DNA of 64,000 nucleotides from assembly GCA_016711105.1 (NCBI GenBank), contig JADJTO010000002.1:248001-312000 (forward strand), written 5' to 3'. A model generated the notes under the pieces. The model ran no database searches. It saw only the letters and a program-made list of their open reading frames with translations, and was not told the DNA's origin. The DNA comes from Micropruina sp. (GTDB lineage Bacteria > Actinomycetota > Actinomycetes > Propionibacteriales > Propionibacteriaceae). The translations under genes and the position numbers were made by a program. Below are positions 1 through 8,812 of the stretch, piece after piece; within the stretch, counting starts at the first letter, position 1, and every line of letters begins with the position of its first letter.

Positions 1-674
1 GGAGCGCCGGTCTCACCCCTGCAATCCGAATGGGCCTCTCGATCGCGGCGGCCGTCGGCCTCTACGGCACCTCCTTCGGCGCGCTGGGGGTGGCCGCAGG
101 CCTGGACGTCTGGCAAACCTGCGCGCTCAGCCTGCTCATGTTCACCGGTGGATCCCAGTTCGCCTTCGTCGGGGTGATCGCCGGCGGCGGCAGCGGGATG
201 GCGGCCTACACCGCGGCCACCCTGCTCGGGGTGCGCAACGGCATCTACGGCGCTGAACTCAAGGCGCTGCTTCGACCACGCGCCGCGATCATTCCGTTGA
301 TGGCACACCTGACCATTGACGAGTCCATGGCCAACGCGGCCGCCCAAACCGACCCCGGCGAGGAGCGTCGCGGCTTCTGGACCGCCGGGATCGGGGTGTT
401 CGTGGCCTGGAATCTGTTCACCTGGCTGGGTGCGATCGCCGGTGAGGCCCTGGGCGACCCGGGCCGCTGGGGGTTGGACGGGGCCGCGGTGGCGGCCTTC
501 CTCGGCCTGCTCTGGCCCCGGCTGCACGGTCGCGACCCGATCACGATCGCGGTGGCCAGCGCCGTGGCCACCATCGTGTTCATTCCGCTGGTGCCGCCGG
601 GGGTGCCGATCGTGCTCGCCGCCGTCGTCGCCGCCGGCGTGCACCTGATTCGACACCGGGGACGTGATCACTGA
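1..674 (+). CDS. azlC: AzlC family branched-chain amino acid exporter, large subunit (5' end outside window)
   Basis: Integral membrane subunit of the AzlCD exporter, which extrudes branched-chain amino acids and their analogues. The reading frame is open to the window edge: in-frame codons upstream of the ATG at 30 read AGLTPAIR, matching the usual start of AzlC proteins, so the true start lies before base 1. The visible part has the family hallmark YGTSFGALGVAAGL near the N-terminus, TGGSQFAFVGV in the second segment and several hydrophobic helices. Its stop TGA overlaps the ATG of azlD by one base, so the two are translationally coupled. Family assignment is firm; the substrate is inferred from the family. 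Confidence 0.88.
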   Translation, partial: SAGLTPAIRMGLSIAAAVGLYGTSFGALGVAAGLDVWQTCALSLLMFTGGSQFAFVGVIAGGGSGMAAYTAATLLGVRNGIYGAELKALLRPRAAIIPLMAHLTIDESMANAAAQTDPGEERRGFWTAGIGVFVAWNLFTWLGAIAGEALGDPGRWGLDGAAVAAFLGLLWPRLHGRDPITIAVASAVATIVFIPLVPPGVPIVLAAVVAAGVHLIRHRGRDH

Positions 675-988
675 TGAAGGATCTGTGGTGGTGGGTGCTG
701 CTCGCTGCGGCGACCGCCTATGCGACGAAACTGGTCGGCTACCTGTTGCCGCAACGGCTGTTGGATCGCCCCGACGTCCATGCCGTCGCCGGGGCGTTGA
801 CGGTTGGCCTGCTCACCTCGCTGACGGTCACCAACGCGGTCGCCTCCGGCCAACAACTCACCCCGGACTCCCGGCTCTTGGCTCTGGCCGTGGCCGCGGT
901 GGCGCTCAAGCTGAAAGCTCCCTACATCGTGGTGGTGATCGCCGGTGCCCTCGCCACCGCGCTGGGTCGACTGGCCGGTCTGCCCTGA
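674..988 (+). CDS. azlD: AzlD family branched-chain amino acid exporter, small subunit
   Basis: Small (104 aa) hydrophobic partner of AzlC, with about four membrane segments, the usual size for AzlD. A motif around residues 18-30 (ATKLVGYLLPQRLLDRP) is typical of the family, where AzlD proteins have a conserved R/K-x-x-P near the first loop. The ATG at 674 shares its first base with the azlC stop codon. The gene runs towards, and stops 35 bases short of, the convergent acyl-CoA oxidase gene. Function is inferred from the family and from the pairing with azlC. Confidence 0.85.
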   Translation: MKDLWWWVLLAAATAYATKLVGYLLPQRLLDRPDVHAVAGALTVGLLTSLTVTNAVASGQQLTPDSRLLALAVAAVALKLKAPYIVVVIAGALATALGRLAGLP

Positions 989-1023
989 CCATCCCCACGT
1001 CCCGACGTCCGGACCGACGAGGT

Positions 1024-2967
1024 TCAGTCGTCCAGCATCGCCGCTCCCAGCCATTCCCGTTTGATTCCCAATCCCTGCACCAGGTCGCCGGCGTGACCAC
1101 GCAGTTCCAGGCAGAGGACGTCGACCTGGCCGCGCAAGGCCCGAGCGCGGGACGCTGACAGCCGCTGGTGTTCCTGGAACCAGCCGCTGTCCTGCTCCAG
1201 GCTGATCAGGGCGTAGAGCGTGCACAGCCGCTCCAGGACGTCCTTGACCTCCGAAGCCGGGCAGGCCTCGATGCCTTCGATGAAGGAGTCCAGGACCACC
1301 CGATCCATGTGCACGCGGGCGGCGAAGACCACGTGGCCCTGCAGTCGATTCATCGCTTCGAAGGAGTCCTTGTCGGCCGCGCGGAATCTTCGCGCCAAGC
1401 CGTCCACAACATGCCGTTCCCGCTCCTCGAACATCCAGGCATGCCAGCCCCGGTCAAAGAAGGTCGCTTCGCCCGCGCGACGCTTCGTGCGGGCGACCAG
1501 CCGCTCCACGAGCACCCCGGCGCCGGTGCGTTCGATCACGGCCGAGGTGACCAGGCGAGCCGAGGCCTGGACCAGGCCGAAGCCGTCCAGCCCGCCCCAC
1601 ACCTCGCGGTAGTTGGTCAGGATCCCCTTGGTGACCAGTTGCGACAGCACGGTGTTGTCGCCCTCGAAGGTGGCGAACACGTCGGTGTCGGCGCGGAGTT
1701 GGGTCAACTGGTTCTCCGACATGTAGCCCGCACCCCCGCACGCTTCCCGGCAGACCTGGACGGTGTCGTTGGCGAAGCGGGTGTTCAACACCTTCAACCC
1801 CGCTGCCAGGGACTCCAACTCACGTTGAGCGCGCGGTTCATGCTCGGGGTTGCCCACCACGTCGACGAAGGCCGAAATCAGATCATTCTGAGCAAACCCC
1901 AGGGCGTAGGCCTTGGCGATCGCGGGCAGCAGCTTGCGCTGATGCGCTTGGTAGTCCAGCAGCGGGATCTCGGTCTTCCGTCCGGGATGCCGAAACTGAC
2001 GCCGCTTCTCGGCATAGGTCACAGCAATCGCCAACGCCCGCCGGGAGGCGATGGCAGCGCCTGCCCCGATGCAGATCCGACCCCGGACTAGGGCGCCCAG
2101 CATCGTGAAGAACCGGCGATTGGCGTTGTCGATCGGGGATTCGTAGCTGCCCTCGGGGTTCACCCGTCCGAACCGGTCGAGCAGCAGGTCACGGGCCACC
2201 CGGACCTGGTCGAAGGTGATGGTCCCGTTGTCGACGCCCAACAACCCGCCCTTGTGTCCGTTGTCGCCCAGCGTCACCCCGGGTAACGCCCGTCCCTCGT
2301 CGTCGCGGATCGGCACCAGGATGCAGTGGATGCCGTGCCGCTGCCCGGCCACGATCAGTTGCCCGAACACGGCGGCCATCCGTCCGTGGGCGGCGGCGTT
2401 GCCGAGGTAGGTCTTGGTCGCGGCCGGGGTCGGGGAATCGATCACGAACTCGGCGGTGAGCCGGTCGTAGGTGATCGTCGTCTCCAGCGATTGGACGTCA
2501 CTGCCGTGACCGACCTCGGTCATCGCGAAGCAGCCGAGCAGCCTCAGCGACAGGGCATCGGCCAGAAACCGGTCGTGTTGCGCGGGGGATCCGAGGCTGG
2601 CGATGGCACCGCCGAAGAGCCCGTGCTGGACTCCCGACTTGATCGCCACCGACAGGTCTCCATAGGAGACGACCTCGAAGTCGATCAGCGACTGGATCAG
2701 TTGCTCAGGGGTCGCGGTGGCGCTCGGCACGATCGATTGGCCGAAACCCGCCTCGACCAGCGTCCCCAGCCGATGCAACGTCCATTCGCGGGCCTCGGCC
2801 ATCCCCATCGCGGGGTCGCGGAGCATGCCCTCGGTCGGGAAGGCCGCTCGTCCGGCGCTGCGCACAGCGTGGTACGGGCCGTCCAGGGCCTCCAGGAGGG
2901 CCTCCCCCAGAGACTCGGCGTGCGTCGGAATCGCCTGCGCGGCCTCGGTGTCGTGCGTGATGGTCAT
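1024..2967 (-). CDS. acyl-CoA oxidase / acyl-CoA dehydrogenase family flavoprotein
   Basis: FAD enzyme of 647 aa that should introduce the first double bond in beta-oxidation. Its length and the motif CFAMTEVGHGSDVQSLETT (about residues 147-165) match peroxisomal-type acyl-CoA oxidases rather than classic 380-aa dehydrogenases; an N-terminal helical domain, a central beta domain and two C-terminal helical domains can be followed. REACGGAGYM and FEGDNTVL are conserved C-terminal segments. It is transcribed with the TetR gene just upstream (9 bp gap), and opposite to a thiolase-FabG4-HtdX operon. In mycobacteria a long acyl-CoA dehydrogenase (FadE5) sits at the equivalent place. Whether oxygen or an electron-transfer flavoprotein is the acceptor cannot be told from sequence. 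Confidence 0.87.
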   Translation of the reverse strand: MTITHDTEAAQAIPTHAESLGEALLEALDGPYHAVRSAGRAAFPTEGMLRDPAMGMAEAREWTLHRLGTLVEAGFGQSIVPSATATPEQLIQSLIDFEVVSYGDLSVAIKSGVQHGLFGGAIASLGSPAQHDRFLADALSLRLLGCFAMTEVGHGSDVQSLETTITYDRLTAEFVIDSPTPAATKTYLGNAAAHGRMAAVFGQLIVAGQRHGIHCILVPIRDDEGRALPGVTLGDNGHKGGLLGVDNGTITFDQVRVARDLLLDRFGRVNPEGSYESPIDNANRRFFTMLGALVRGRICIGAGAAIASRRALAIAVTYAEKRRQFRHPGRKTEIPLLDYQAHQRKLLPAIAKAYALGFAQNDLISAFVDVVGNPEHEPRAQRELESLAAGLKVLNTRFANDTVQVCREACGGAGYMSENQLTQLRADTDVFATFEGDNTVLSQLVTKGILTNYREVWGGLDGFGLVQASARLVTSAVIERTGAGVLVERLVARTKRRAGEATFFDRGWHAWMFEERERHVVDGLARRFRAADKDSFEAMNRLQGHVVFAARVHMDRVVLDSFIEGIEACPASEVKDVLERLCTLYALISLEQDSGWFQEHQRLSASRARALRGQVDVLCLELRGHAGDLVQGLGIKREWLGAAMLDD

Positions 2968-2976
2968 GTCTCTTCC

Positions 2977-3609
2977 TCAGCTGATTCCGGACGTTGCCGG
3001 TTGGTGGGCGGCGAAGGCGGGGGCGAAAAGATGAGCCACGTCGGCGGCGAGTTGGTCGGTGTCGCGCGGCATGCCGGCGGCGAGCCACTCGTCCGTCGCC
3101 GCCCGGACGAAGCCGACCAGCCCATGCCCCCAGGTGGCGGCGGTCGCCTCGGCGTGGCCGTAGCGGCGGAGCACGTCGCCCACCTGGCGTCCGATCCGCC
3201 GGGTCAGGCCGGTGACCGGATCTTCGGTCAGGGGCTTATCGACCAAGGGGCGGGAGATCACGAACCGGTAGATCTCCGGATCGCGCTCCACCAACCCGAG
3301 ATAGGCGTGGACCAGGTCGGCGACCAGGGTCGCCAGATCGTCGGGATCATCCCAGCCGACGCTGGCGCGGAGGTCTTCCAGGATGAAGTCGGCGACCTTC
3401 TCCACCACCGCGAGGTAGAGGCCGGAGCGGTCGCCGAAATGGCGGTAGATCACCGTCTTGGACGTCCCCGCTTCGGTAGCGATCTCGTCCATGCCGACGC
3501 TGGCGCCGTGCTTGCGGATGGCCCGCAGGGTGCTCTCGACAAGCTCGCGGCGGCGTTGCACCCGGTGGTCGGCCCAGCGGGTGTCTCGTCCGTCGGCGCG
3601 CGCTGTCAT
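2977..3609 (-). CDS. TetR family transcriptional regulator
   Basis: Repressor-type protein of 210 aa. The N-terminal helix-turn-helix is clear at about residues 35-65 (VGMDEIATEAGTSKTVIYRHF), followed by a helical ligand-binding domain. It lies directly upstream of the acyl-CoA oxidase gene and is divergent from the thiolase operon, with a 72-bp shared intergenic region. This layout suggests that it controls the whole fatty-acid cluster, with an acyl-CoA or related compound as inducer. That role is inference from position; TetR membership is certain. Confidence 0.9.
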   Translation of the reverse strand: MTARADGRDTRWADHRVQRRRELVESTLRAIRKHGASVGMDEIATEAGTSKTVIYRHFGDRSGLYLAVVEKVADFILEDLRASVGWDDPDDLATLVADLVHAYLGLVERDPEIYRFVISRPLVDKPLTEDPVTGLTRRIGRQVGDVLRRYGHAEATAATWGHGLVGFVRAATDEWLAAGMPRDTDQLAADVAHLFAPAFAAHQPATSGIS

Positions 3610-3619
3610 GGCTCAGATA

Positions 3620-3678
3620 GTACCGCGTACTTCACGTACCTGCTACTGTGAGTACCCAGTAATCGTCGCAAGGAGTAC
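3620..3678. promoter_or_regulatory. divergent promoter region with repeated GTAC half-sites (putative TetR operators)
   Basis: The 72-bp gap between the TetR gene and the thiolase gene contains GTAC at 3620, 3627, 3636, 3652 and 3675. Two imperfect dyads stand out: GTAC-CGC-GTAC at 3620-3630, and GTACTTCAC (3627-3635) against GTGAGTAC (3648-3655). The dense repetition between divergent genes fits binding sites for the neighbouring TetR protein. The last GTAC sits inside the Shine-Dalgarno region (AAGGAG, 3670-3675) of the thiolase gene. Operator function is inference. Confidence 0.45.
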
Positions 3679-3681
3679 CTG

Positions 3682-4968
3682 ATGGCAGAGCCGCGCAACG
3701 CCGTGATCGTGGGTGCCAACCGAGTGCCGTTCGGGCGAGCCGGCGGCGCGTACGCCAACGCGTCCAATCACGACCTCCTCACCGCCGCCCTGGACGGGCT
3801 TGTGGCCCGCTTCGGACTGGCCGGAGAGGTGATCGGTGAGGTGGCCGCCGGCGCCGTGCTCAAGCACAGCCGCGACTTCAACCTGACCCGGGAAGCCGTC
3901 CTCTCCTCCGCGCTCGACCCACGCACCCCCGCCTACGACGTCCAGCAGGCCTGCGCGACCTCCCTGGCCGCCACCGTGCAACTGGCCAACCGGATCACGG
4001 CCGGCCAACTCGACGTGGCGATCGCCGGTGGCGTCGACTCGTCCTCGGACGCCCCGATCGCTGTCGGCGACACGTTGCGCCGGGCCCTGTTGCGGTTGAA
4101 CGCCGCCAAGACTCCGCTGGTTCGGCTGGCCATCCTGTCCAGGCTCCGCCCCGGCGATCTCGCTCCCGAGGTGCCGCGCGCCTCCGAGCCGCGGACCGGG
4201 CTTTCCATGGGTGAGCATCAGGCCCTGACCACCGCCGCCTGGGGCATCGATCGGGCCGATCAGGACGAGCTCGCCGCTGCCAGCCATCACCGCCTGGCCG
4301 CCGCCTGGGAATCCGGCTTCTTCGACGACCTGGTCACCCCCTACTTGGGGTTGACCCGCGATCAGAGCCTGCGGCCCGACACCAGCGTCGAGAAGCTCGC
4401 CGCGCTGCGTCCGGTGTTCGGCACCACGGGGGCCAACCCGTCCATGACCGCCGGGAACTCCACGCCACTCTCGGACGGGGCCTCCACTGTGTTGCTGGCC
4501 GAAGAGGGCTGGGCGCGAGCCCGCAACCTGCCGGTGCTGGCCCGGCTGGTCGACGCGGAAACTGCGGCCGTCGACTTCCCCCTGGGCAAGGAGGGCCTGC
4601 TGATGGCTCCCGCCTACGCGACCGCTCGACTCCTCACCCGCAAAGGCCTATCGCTGCAGGACTTCGACTTCTACGAGATCCACGAGGCCTTCGCCTCCAC
4701 CGTGCTCTGCACCCTCAAGGCGTGGCAGGACGAGGAGTTCTGCCGCGAACGGCTCGGCTTGGACGCCCCGCTCGGCGCCATCGATCTGAGCAAGCTCAAC
4801 GTGCACGGCTCCTCCTTGGCGGCCGGTCATCCCTTCGCCGCCACCGGCACCCGGATCGTCGGCACCCTGGCCAAGCTGCTGCATGACAAAGGTCCCGGTT
4901 CGCGCGGCCTGATTTCGGTCTGCGCGGCCGGTGGCCAGGGCGTGGTGGCCGTGCTGGAAGGCATCTGA
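3682..4968 (+). CDS. fadA2: thiolase (acetyl-CoA C-acyltransferase), FadA2-like
   Basis: Thiolase of 428 aa that should cleave 3-ketoacyl-CoA with CoA at the end of each beta-oxidation round, or run the reverse condensation. The nucleophilic cysteine is C91 in QQACATSLAA; EIHEAFA, the histidine in LAAGHPFAATG and the second cysteine in SVCAAGGQG complete the active site. The ATG at 3682 follows AAGGAG by 6 bases. The stop overlaps the start of fabG4 by one base. The order thiolase, FabG4, HtdX next to a long acyl-CoA dehydrogenase is that of M. tuberculosis Rv0241c-Rv0244c, which is the basis for the gene name. Confidence 0.9.
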   Translation: MAEPRNAVIVGANRVPFGRAGGAYANASNHDLLTAALDGLVARFGLAGEVIGEVAAGAVLKHSRDFNLTREAVLSSALDPRTPAYDVQQACATSLAATVQLANRITAGQLDVAIAGGVDSSSDAPIAVGDTLRRALLRLNAAKTPLVRLAILSRLRPGDLAPEVPRASEPRTGLSMGEHQALTTAAWGIDRADQDELAAASHHRLAAAWESGFFDDLVTPYLGLTRDQSLRPDTSVEKLAALRPVFGTTGANPSMTAGNSTPLSDGASTVLLAEEGWARARNLPVLARLVDAETAAVDFPLGKEGLLMAPAYATARLLTRKGLSLQDFDFYEIHEAFASTVLCTLKAWQDEEFCRERLGLDAPLGAIDLSKLNVHGSSLAAGHPFAATGTRIVGTLAKLLHDKGPGSRGLISVCAAGGQGVVAVLEGI

Positions 4969-6353
4969 TGAGCATCGATGCCGCGTTGACCCGGGCGTTG
5001 GCCTCCCCCGTGGGGCGCAGCGTGGGGGCGCGGTTCGGGCTGGTCGAGGCCACCACCTTGCGACGCGGACGGATCCTGCCCACCGGTCCGGTGGTGTTGG
5101 GCCGGGCCGGCTTCACCGACGGCACCCTGCTGGCCTCAGCGTTGGCCTTGCTCAACATCTCGGCGATCGACCCAGTGCTCGATCGCCCGGACGAGCGCCA
5201 CGTCGATGCGGCCGGGCGTCAGCAACCCCCGGCCTACCCGGGTCGGATCGGCGCCGTGGTGATCGATGCCACCGGTGCCGGGCGGGTCACCGACACCGAG
5301 GCCGTCCGGGCGATCATGCGTCCGGCGATGCGAGCCCTCGAAGCATCGGGGAGGGTCGTGATCGTCGGTCGCGCGCCGCAGGACATGCCCGATGTCGAGG
5401 GCGCCGCGGTTCAGCAAGCCCTGGACGGGGTGATCCGCACGATCGGCAAAGAGCTGCGCCTGGGCGCGACAGCCAACCTGATTCAGATCGCGGCCGACAC
5501 CTCCCCCGCCGAGTTGGCCTCGGTGCTGTCCTTCCTCCTCGAAGGACGCTCAGCCTACGTCGACGGCCAGCCGTTGCGCCTAGCTTCGGGGCTGGCGCAG
5601 CAGCCGGACGGCCGGCGGGTGGTCGTGGTGACCGGTGCCGCCCGTGGCATCGGCGCCGCGATCGCTCGCACTTTCGCCCGGGAGGGCGTCCAGCTCGTGC
5701 TGGTCGACGTTCCGGCGGCCGGCGAAGCGCTGAGCGCGGTGGCCAACGAGGTTCGAGGCAGCGCCCTGCAGTTGGACATCACGATTGCCGACGCGGGCCT
5801 ACGGATCGCCGAGCATGTCACCGGGCGGCACGGGCCCGACGCGTCGATCGCGGTGCTCGTCCACTGCGCGGGGATCCTGCGGGACAAAATGCTGATCAAC
5901 ACCGATGAACAACGCTGGGCCTCCGTCCTTGACGTCAATCTCGCCGCCCAACTGCGAATCAACGAACACCTGCTGTCGCCTGAGCTGGCCGGAGGACTGG
6001 CCAGCGGGTCACGCATCATCGGGGTCGCCTCCACCAGCGGCTGGGCCGGCAACAAGGGACAAGCGAATTACGCCGCCTCGAAAGCTGGCGTGATCGGTCT
6101 GGTCCGAGCGCTGGCGCCACGGCTGGCTGAGCGCGGCATCGTGGTGAACGCCGTCGCCCCCGGTTTCATCGAGACCGACATGACTGCCAGCATCCCGTTC
6201 GTCCAACGGGAGATGTTCAAGCGATTCAACAGCCTGCTTCAGGCGGGGCAGCCAGTGGATGTGGCCGAAGCGATCGCGTTCCTGGCCGACCCGGCGACCC
6301 CGCTGAACGGGACGGTGCTGCGGGTCTGCGGTCAGAACATCGTGGGGCTGTGA
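4968..6353 (+). CDS. fabG4: 3-oxoacyl-thioester reductase, high-molecular-weight FabG4 type
   Basis: SDR enzyme of 461 aa, much longer than ordinary FabG (about 245 aa). The C-terminal half holds a complete Rossmann SDR domain: cofactor motif TGAARGIGAAIA at about residues 220-231, catalytic Y-x3-K in NYAASKAG, and PGFIETDM after it. The N-terminal 200 residues form a second nucleotide-binding-like domain without the glycine motif, as in mycobacterial FabG4, which uses NADH on 3-oxoacyl-CoA. The gene is coupled to the thiolase before it and HtdX after it (one-base overlaps), giving a three-gene operon for ketoacyl reduction, dehydration and thiolysis. Substrate chain length is unknown. Confidence 0.88.
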   Translation: MSIDAALTRALASPVGRSVGARFGLVEATTLRRGRILPTGPVVLGRAGFTDGTLLASALALLNISAIDPVLDRPDERHVDAAGRQQPPAYPGRIGAVVIDATGAGRVTDTEAVRAIMRPAMRALEASGRVVIVGRAPQDMPDVEGAAVQQALDGVIRTIGKELRLGATANLIQIAADTSPAELASVLSFLLEGRSAYVDGQPLRLASGLAQQPDGRRVVVVTGAARGIGAAIARTFAREGVQLVLVDVPAAGEALSAVANEVRGSALQLDITIADAGLRIAEHVTGRHGPDASIAVLVHCAGILRDKMLINTDEQRWASVLDVNLAAQLRINEHLLSPELAGGLASGSRIIGVASTSGWAGNKGQANYAASKAGVIGLVRALAPRLAERGIVVNAVAPGFIETDMTASIPFVQREMFKRFNSLLQAGQPVDVAEAIAFLADPATPLNGTVLRVCGQNIVGL

Positions 6354-7201
6354 TGGCGCTGCGCACGCTGCCCGTGCTACCGGCGACCGCCGGGCTGTAC
6401 GCGCGCCTGCTCTGGCCCAAGCGGGCGTCCGGGACGAGCGCGCCGGAGGTGACCGTGCAGGTTGAAAGCCAGCGGACCGACCCGGCACGGTTGGCCGATT
6501 ACAACCGGCTCTGCGGCTTCCCGCTGCGGGATCGGCTGCCCGCTACCTGGCTGCACGTGCTCGGCTTCGGCCTCCAGTTGGAGGTGCTGGCCGATCCGAC
6601 GTTCCCGATCGGTTTGGCCGGAGTCGTGCACGCCGCGAATCGCATCACCCAGCATCGCCCGGTGTTGATCGGGGAAAGCCTGACCCTCAGCGCCCGGACG
6701 ACCGGTCTTCACGCGCATCCGCGGGGGGTGATGATCGACCTGGCCAGCCGCGCCGAGGTTGCAGGTGACGTGGTCTGGGAGGGCGCCTCTCGTTACCTCA
6801 GCCTTGGAGTGCGGCTGGCCGGGCTGAGCCCATCCCAGCCCGAAGCGGAGCCTGATCTGGCTGCGCTGACCACGGCCGCGTTCTGGCGGCTCCCCGGCGA
6901 TCTCGGGCGCAGCTACGCGGCGGTCTCGGGCGACGTGAACCCGATCCATCTGAGCGTTCCGACCGCCCTGCTGTTCGGGTTCCGGCGGCCGATCATCCAC
7001 GGCATGTGGACTCACGCCCGGGTGCTGGCCGCGCTGGATTCGCGGCTGCCGGACGCGTTCATGGTCGACGTCCGGTTCCGCCGTCCGATCAGCCTGCCCG
7101 GACGCGTCCGCTTCGCGGTCGGTAGCCGGACGGACGGCTTCGACGCGGCCGTGACCAACGTTGATGGCTCCAAGGCCTACCTCACGGCGTGCGTGACCTG
7201 A
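6353..7201 (+). CDS. htdX: MaoC-like 3-hydroxyacyl-thioester dehydratase, HtdX type
   Basis: Hot-dog fold hydratase of 282 aa. The C-terminal half has the hydratase-2 motif SGDVNPIHLS (about residues 196-205) with the catalytic Asp/His, followed by RRPIIHGMW; the N-terminal half is a second, degenerate hot dog. This double arrangement and the size match mycobacterial HtdX. The ATG at 6353 overlaps the fabG4 stop by one base; an in-frame GTG at 6350 is an alternative. It would hydrate or dehydrate the FabG4 product. It is the last gene of the operon and converges on an unrelated membrane protein gene. Confidence 0.85.
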   Translation: MALRTLPVLPATAGLYARLLWPKRASGTSAPEVTVQVESQRTDPARLADYNRLCGFPLRDRLPATWLHVLGFGLQLEVLADPTFPIGLAGVVHAANRITQHRPVLIGESLTLSARTTGLHAHPRGVMIDLASRAEVAGDVVWEGASRYLSLGVRLAGLSPSQPEAEPDLAALTTAAFWRLPGDLGRSYAAVSGDVNPIHLSVPTALLFGFRRPIIHGMWTHARVLAALDSRLPDAFMVDVRFRRPISLPGRVRFAVGSRTDGFDAAVTNVDGSKAYLTACVT

Positions 7202-7267
7202 CGCCGTCCATGCATCACCGTTCAGAACCTGACCGGTGGGGCTCGTCCGGCATCTGGGTCTGAACCT

Positions 7268-7825
7268 CTACTCGCCTCGTAACACCTTGCCCAACGCGTC
7301 AAGCTTGGCCTCCACCGCCTCCAACCGGACGCCGATCGCCGAGTCGAGCGGAGCGGAACCGTCCGGCGACAGGTTGGCCGGAGCCTCCGCGGACGCCCGC
7401 ACTCGAGCGAACTTGAGGTAGCCGATGCCGACAGTGACCAGCAGGGCAAAGGTGATGACCACGAAGCGAGGCCATTCGTTCCCGGCGGACGCGGAGACTC
7501 CGACGGCGTAGATCATGGTGAACACTCCGCCCAGGAGAATGCCGTTCGAGATCACTGGTGCAAGCTCCGAGCGCACCAGCGAGACAACCATGACGGCCGT
7601 GGCGCAGATGAGCAGGATCACACTGGTGGTCAACCGCCAACCGGCATGCCTCGCGTCGTCCCAGCTTCCGTCCGTGAAGGCTGGTTCGGGGTAGAACGTG
7701 TTGACGCCGATCCCGACGAAGGCAACGACGACGACCCCAAGAAAGAAGCTGAAGATCACTTGCAGAATGGATTGGGACAGGTTTTTCTGATGGGCGCTGC
7801 CCCCGGCGCTGTATGAGGTGCTCAT
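7268..7825 (-). CDS. hypothetical membrane protein with four hydrophobic segments and C-terminal coiled-coil tail
   Basis: Not recognised beyond general features. The 185-aa product starts MSTSYSAGG and has four hydrophobic helices (roughly residues 20-45, 70-92, 98-120 and 122-142), then a charged tail predicted to be helical (VRLEAVEAKLDALGKVL). The frame is open for 37 more codons upstream, but the ATG at 7825 is preferred because it precedes the first hydrophobic helix and follows GGAGG, although with only one base between. It converges on htdX and is divergent from gluA. Function unknown. Confidence 0.6.
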   Translation of the reverse strand: MSTSYSAGGSAHQKNLSQSILQVIFSFFLGVVVVAFVGIGVNTFYPEPAFTDGSWDDARHAGWRLTTSVILLICATAVMVVSLVRSELAPVISNGILLGGVFTMIYAVGVSASAGNEWPRFVVITFALLVTVGIGYLKFARVRASAEAPANLSPDGSAPLDSAIGVRLEAVEAKLDALGKVLRGE

Positions 7826-7927
7826 GCCTCCATCATGCGCTGCCGGCGCAGCGCTGCCCACTCCCCGCGCCAGCCGATCGATAGTGTCCGCACTCGCTTT
7901 CAGCCTAACCGCGGGTACTTTAGCCTT

Positions 7928-7945
7928 CAAGGGCATTTGCCCTTG
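7928..7945. promoter_or_regulatory. palindrome upstream of gluA (putative operator)
   Basis: CAAGGGCA at 7928-7935 and TGCCCTTG at 7938-7945 form a perfect 8-bp dyad with a 2-base centre. It is flanked on both sides by TTAGC / GCTAA, with four extra bases on the left arm. It lies about 80 bp before gluA and about 100 bp before the divergent membrane protein gene, where a repressor or activator could act on both. No family-specific operator is recognised. Confidence 0.4.
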
Positions 7946-8026
7946 CTAAGTGACAGTTAGGCAACAGTCCGGTCTTGGCGCGCCTGGGAGCTTGACCCCC
8001 GCCCATGAGTCGAGTTGAGTAACGGA

Positions 8027-8767
8027 ATGTCTGAGCCGCTGGTCGTCCTGAAGGACGTGAACAAGCATTTCGGCGATCTCCATGTGCTGAAGAACATCAA
8101 CCTGACCGTCGCCAAGGGCGAGGTGGTGATCCTGATCGGGCCTTCCGGCTCGGGGAAGTCCACCCTGTGCCGGACGATCAACCGCCTGGAGACGATCGAA
8201 ACCGGGTCGATCACCATTGACGGCAAGACCCTCCCCGAGGAGGGCAAAGGCCTCGCAGAGTTGCGGGCCGACGTCGGCATGGTGTTCCAGTCGTTCAACC
8301 TCTTCGCGCACAAGACGATCTTGGAGAACGTCACGCTGGGCCCGATCAAGGTCCGCAAGGTCCCCAAGGCCGAGGCTGACAAGAAGGCCATGGAGTTGCT
8401 CGAGCGAGTCGGGGTGGCTCATCAGGCCAACAAATACCCCGCTCAACTGTCCGGCGGCCAGCAGCAGCGGGTTGCCATTGCCCGTTCTTTGGCGATGAAC
8501 CCCAAAGTGATGCTGTTCGACGAACCGACCTCCGCGCTGGACCCGGAGATGATCAACGAGGTCCTCGACGTGATGGTCGAACTGGCCAAGAGCGGCATGA
8601 CCATGATCGTGGTCACCCACGAGATGGGCTTCGCCCGCAAGGCCTCCGACCGGGTGGTCTTCCTGGCCGACGGTCAGATCATGGAGACCGGGACACCCGC
8701 GGAGTTCTTCACCAATCCCCAGAGCGATCGCGCCAAGGACTTCTTGAGCAAGATCCTGACCCACTGA
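8027..8767 (+). CDS. gluA: glutamate/polar amino acid ABC transporter ATP-binding protein
   Basis: ATPase subunit of the GluABCD importer, 246 aa. Walker A GPSGSGKSTL, signature LSGGQQQR, Walker B VMLFDEP and the switch histidine in VVTHEMGFA are all present, and overall it resembles the PAAT family (GluA/GlnQ). A TTG at 8015 in frame is an alternative start; ATG at 8027 is chosen because MSEPLVVL is the usual beginning. Binding protein and permease genes follow in the same direction. It sits on the inner face of the membrane and powers uptake of glutamate or a related polar amino acid. Confidence 0.9.
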   Translation: MSEPLVVLKDVNKHFGDLHVLKNINLTVAKGEVVILIGPSGSGKSTLCRTINRLETIETGSITIDGKTLPEEGKGLAELRADVGMVFQSFNLFAHKTILENVTLGPIKVRKVPKAEADKKAMELLERVGVAHQANKYPAQLSGGQQQRVAIARSLAMNPKVMLFDEPTSALDPEMINEVLDVMVELAKSGMTMIVVTHEMGFARKASDRVVFLADGQIMETGTPAEFFTNPQSDRAKDFLSKILTH

Positions 8768-8812
8768 ACACGCGCCGACCCCCCGGAGCGAGCAACAAGG
8801 AGGAAACGCCCA

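Noticed and set aside
1168..2091. Long plus-strand open frames opposite acyl-CoA oxidase, and similar long frames opposite many genes
   Set aside because: Codon-bias shadows in high-GC sequence; no family likeness, no start signals, and a clear gene on the other strand.
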